In this document: positions 62,681-64,000 of the stretch, in pieces | Layout of the letters: the number at the start of each line of letters is the position of its first letter | Numbering within the stretch: the first letter of the stretch is position 1 | Source: Bacteroidota bacterium | GTDB lineage: Bacteria > Bacteroidota > Bacteroidia > UKL13-3 | Assembly: GCA_013298895.1 (NCBI GenBank) | Contig: JAAFJM010000001.1 | Coordinates: 1 to 64,000 of the forward strand | Length of the DNA: 64,000 nt | Direction of reading: 5' to 3' | The notes under the pieces: model-generated | Seen by the model: the letters and a program-made list of their open reading frames with translations, nothing else | What the model was told of the DNA's origin: nothing | The model's database searches: none | Program-made: the position numbers and the translations under genes

Positions 62681-64000
62681 TTAATTATTTCCTGCCCAAG
62701 TTTCTCTATCAAGGCTTCTGTATTGAATGGCTTCGGCTAGGTGTTCTGTTTTTATTTCTTCGCTACCAGCTAAATCGCTAATGGTTCTTGCTACTTTTAA
62801 AATTCTATCATAAGCTCTGGCAGAAAGTTGTAATTTGTTCATAGCCGTTTTTAACAATGTTTGGCCAATATTGCTTATTTGGCATAACTCGCGCACTTGT
62901 GTGCTGCTCATTTGTGCATTGCAATAAATATTGGGGTTATTGGCAAACCTTGCACTTTGAACCAATCTTGCTTTAATTACTCTTTCTCTAATGCTTTCGC
63001 TTTTTTCTGCCTTGCGTGTATCGGCTAGTTGGTCAAAGTTAACAGGTGTAACTTCAATGTGAATATCTATTCTATCTAATAACGGTCCAGAAACTTTACT
63101 CAAGTATTTTTGAACTACGGTTGTACCACAAACACAATCTTTTTCAGGATGGTTAAAATAACCACATGGGCAAGGATTCATGCTGGCTACCAACATAAAA
63201 CTAGCAGGATATTCAATACTAAATTTAGCCCTTGAAATAGTTACTCGTCTTTCTTCTAATGGCTGACGCATTACTTCTAAAACGGTTCTTTTGAACTCAG
63301 GTAATTCGTCTAAAAACAATACGCCATTATGCGCCAAACTTATTTCACCTGGCTGAGGCACATTGCCACCCCCAACTAAAGCAATATCAGAAATGGTGTG
63401 ATGAGGCGCTCTGAAAGGGCGCATGTATAATAGCGATGAACCGCCTTTTAATCTGCCTGCCACCGAATGTATTTTGGTAGTTTCTAAGGCTTCGTGTAAA
63501 TTTAATGGAGGCAAAATGCTTGGTAAACGCTTGGCCAACATGGTTTTTCCAGCTCCCGGAGGTCCAATCAAAATAACGTTATGACCACCTGCTGCTGCAA
63601 TTTCTAATGCACGTTTTATATTTTCTTGGCCTTTTACATCGGCAAAATCGTCTTCGTTTAAAGCTAAATTTTCTTCAAATTCTTTGCGTGTATCTATTTC
63701 ATATCTTGTTAAATGCGATTCGTCCCCATTAAAAAACTCAATGATTTCGCGGATATGAGTAGCACCATATACTTTTAAGTTATTTACAATGGCAGCTTCT
63801 TTGGCATTTTCTTGTGGTAAAATAAATCCTTCAAAACCCTCTTGGCGTGCTTTTATGGCTATTGGCAATGCACCTTTTATAGGTTTTAAATAACCATCAA
63901 GACTTAACTCACCCATAATGATGTATTTCTCAATATTATCAGCCACCAATTGGTCGGAAGCTGCTAAATAACCAATGGCAATAGTGGCATCGTACGATGA
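62681..64000 (-). CDS. yifB: YifB/ComM-type Mg-chelatase-like AAA ATPase (5' end outside the window)
   Basis: The frame is open through base 64000; about 440 codons are visible, and roughly the first 70 residues of a normal ~510-residue YifB are missing. Visible: the Lon-like end [15 protein letters not shown], the central ATPase with Walker [22 protein letters not shown] (split), [21 protein letters not shown], the zinc finger [24 protein letters not shown] and a C-terminal helical domain with [19 protein letters not shown]-like text. ComM is a branch-migration helicase in natural transformation; ComF also occurs in this window. Confidence 0.92.
   Translation of the reverse strand, partial: SSYDATIAIGYLAASDQLVADNIEKYIIMGELSLDGYLKPIKGALPIAIKARQEGFEGFILPQENAKEAAIVNNLKVYGATHIREIIEFFNGDESHLTRYEIDTRKEFEENLALNEDDFADVKGQENIKRALEIAAAGGHNVILIGPPGAGKTMLAKRLPSILPPLNLHEALETTKIHSVAGRLKGGSSLLYMRPFRAPHHTISDIALVGGGNVPQPGEISLAHNGVLFLDELPEFKRTVLEVMRQPLEERRVTISRAKFSIEYPASFMLVASMNPCPCGYFNHPEKDCVCGTTVVQKYLSKVSGPLLDRIDIHIEVTPVNFDQLADTRKAEKSESIRERVIKARLVQSARFANNPNIYCNAQMSSTQVRELCQISNIGQTLLKTAMNKLQLSARAYDRILKVARTISDLAGSEEIKTEHLAEAIQYRSLDRETWAGNN

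Overview
The window reads as one stretch of a Bacteroidota chromosome. The evidence is low-GC DNA, several secreted proteins ending in the type IX secretion (T9SS) C-terminal sorting domain (a YPNP-type start, then a hydrophobic beta strand and a short basic tail), promoters that fit the TTTG / TAnnTTTG pattern of the phylum, few Shine-Dalgarno sites, and typical gene types (Rcp-like response regulators beside multi-domain kinases, MaeB malic enzyme, SusC-like small receptors without SusD). The exact family cannot be resolved by eye. No rRNA, tRNA, CRISPR array or complete insertion sequence was seen.

Layout. 1-4.8 kb: tail of a T9SS protein and a large secreted repeat protein with a dockerin-like end. 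4.9-6.1 kb: ornithine aminotransferase. 6.4-11.1 kb: an accessory-looking run (unknown protein, attC-like inverted repeat, small membrane protein, phosphodiester glycosidase, WG-repeat protein, methyltransferase, PaiB-like flavoprotein). 11.3-17.8 kb: multicopper oxidase, YHYH-family protein, two thioredoxin-fold proteins, a broken small gene and a TonB-dependent receptor, which together look like an envelope metal/redox module. 18-21.6 kb: two barrel proteins, a Crp/Fnr regulator with a membrane protein, then YCII and SRPBCC proteins behind a perfect palindrome. 21.8-26.4 kb: inositol monophosphatase and a very large T9SS metalloprotease. 26.4-29.3 kb (minus): DUF2452 protein, ComF, glutathione peroxidase, IspH. 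29.5-31.9 kb: response regulator and hybrid kinase. 32-38.2 kb: MaeB, polyprenyl synthase, a small unknown, glycosyltransferase, an unusual EF-P, DHFR. 38.2-44.8 kb (minus): TPR protein, then a tight four-gene signalling operon ending in a receiver-Crp fusion. 45-47.7 kb: ECF sigma factor, a membrane-anchored barrel protein and a lipoprotein. 47.8-54.8 kb (minus): UDG-like protein, Mfd, acetyl-CoA synthetase, AEC transporter. 54.9-59.2 kb: small unknown, InsA-like zinc-ribbon/HTH protein, porin, MHS-type transporter, 83-aa membrane protein. 59.5-64 kb: subtilase; then on the minus strand GT87, RDD protein and a YifB/ComM ATPase cut by the window end.

How it fits together. Much of the window is ordinary core metabolism and repair. 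The parts that deserve a second look are the copper-oxidase/YHYH/thioredoxin/TonB locus, the possible class II Crp/Fnr site in front of the YCII gene, the ECF sigma factor paired with a fused inner-membrane/barrel protein, the four-gene phosphorelay ending in a DNA-binding fusion, the EF-P with Asn at the loop tip, and the transporter set behind the domesticated InsA-like regulator. No gene set here matches a known defence, secretion or biosynthetic cluster, so any claim of a new system is inference from gene order.
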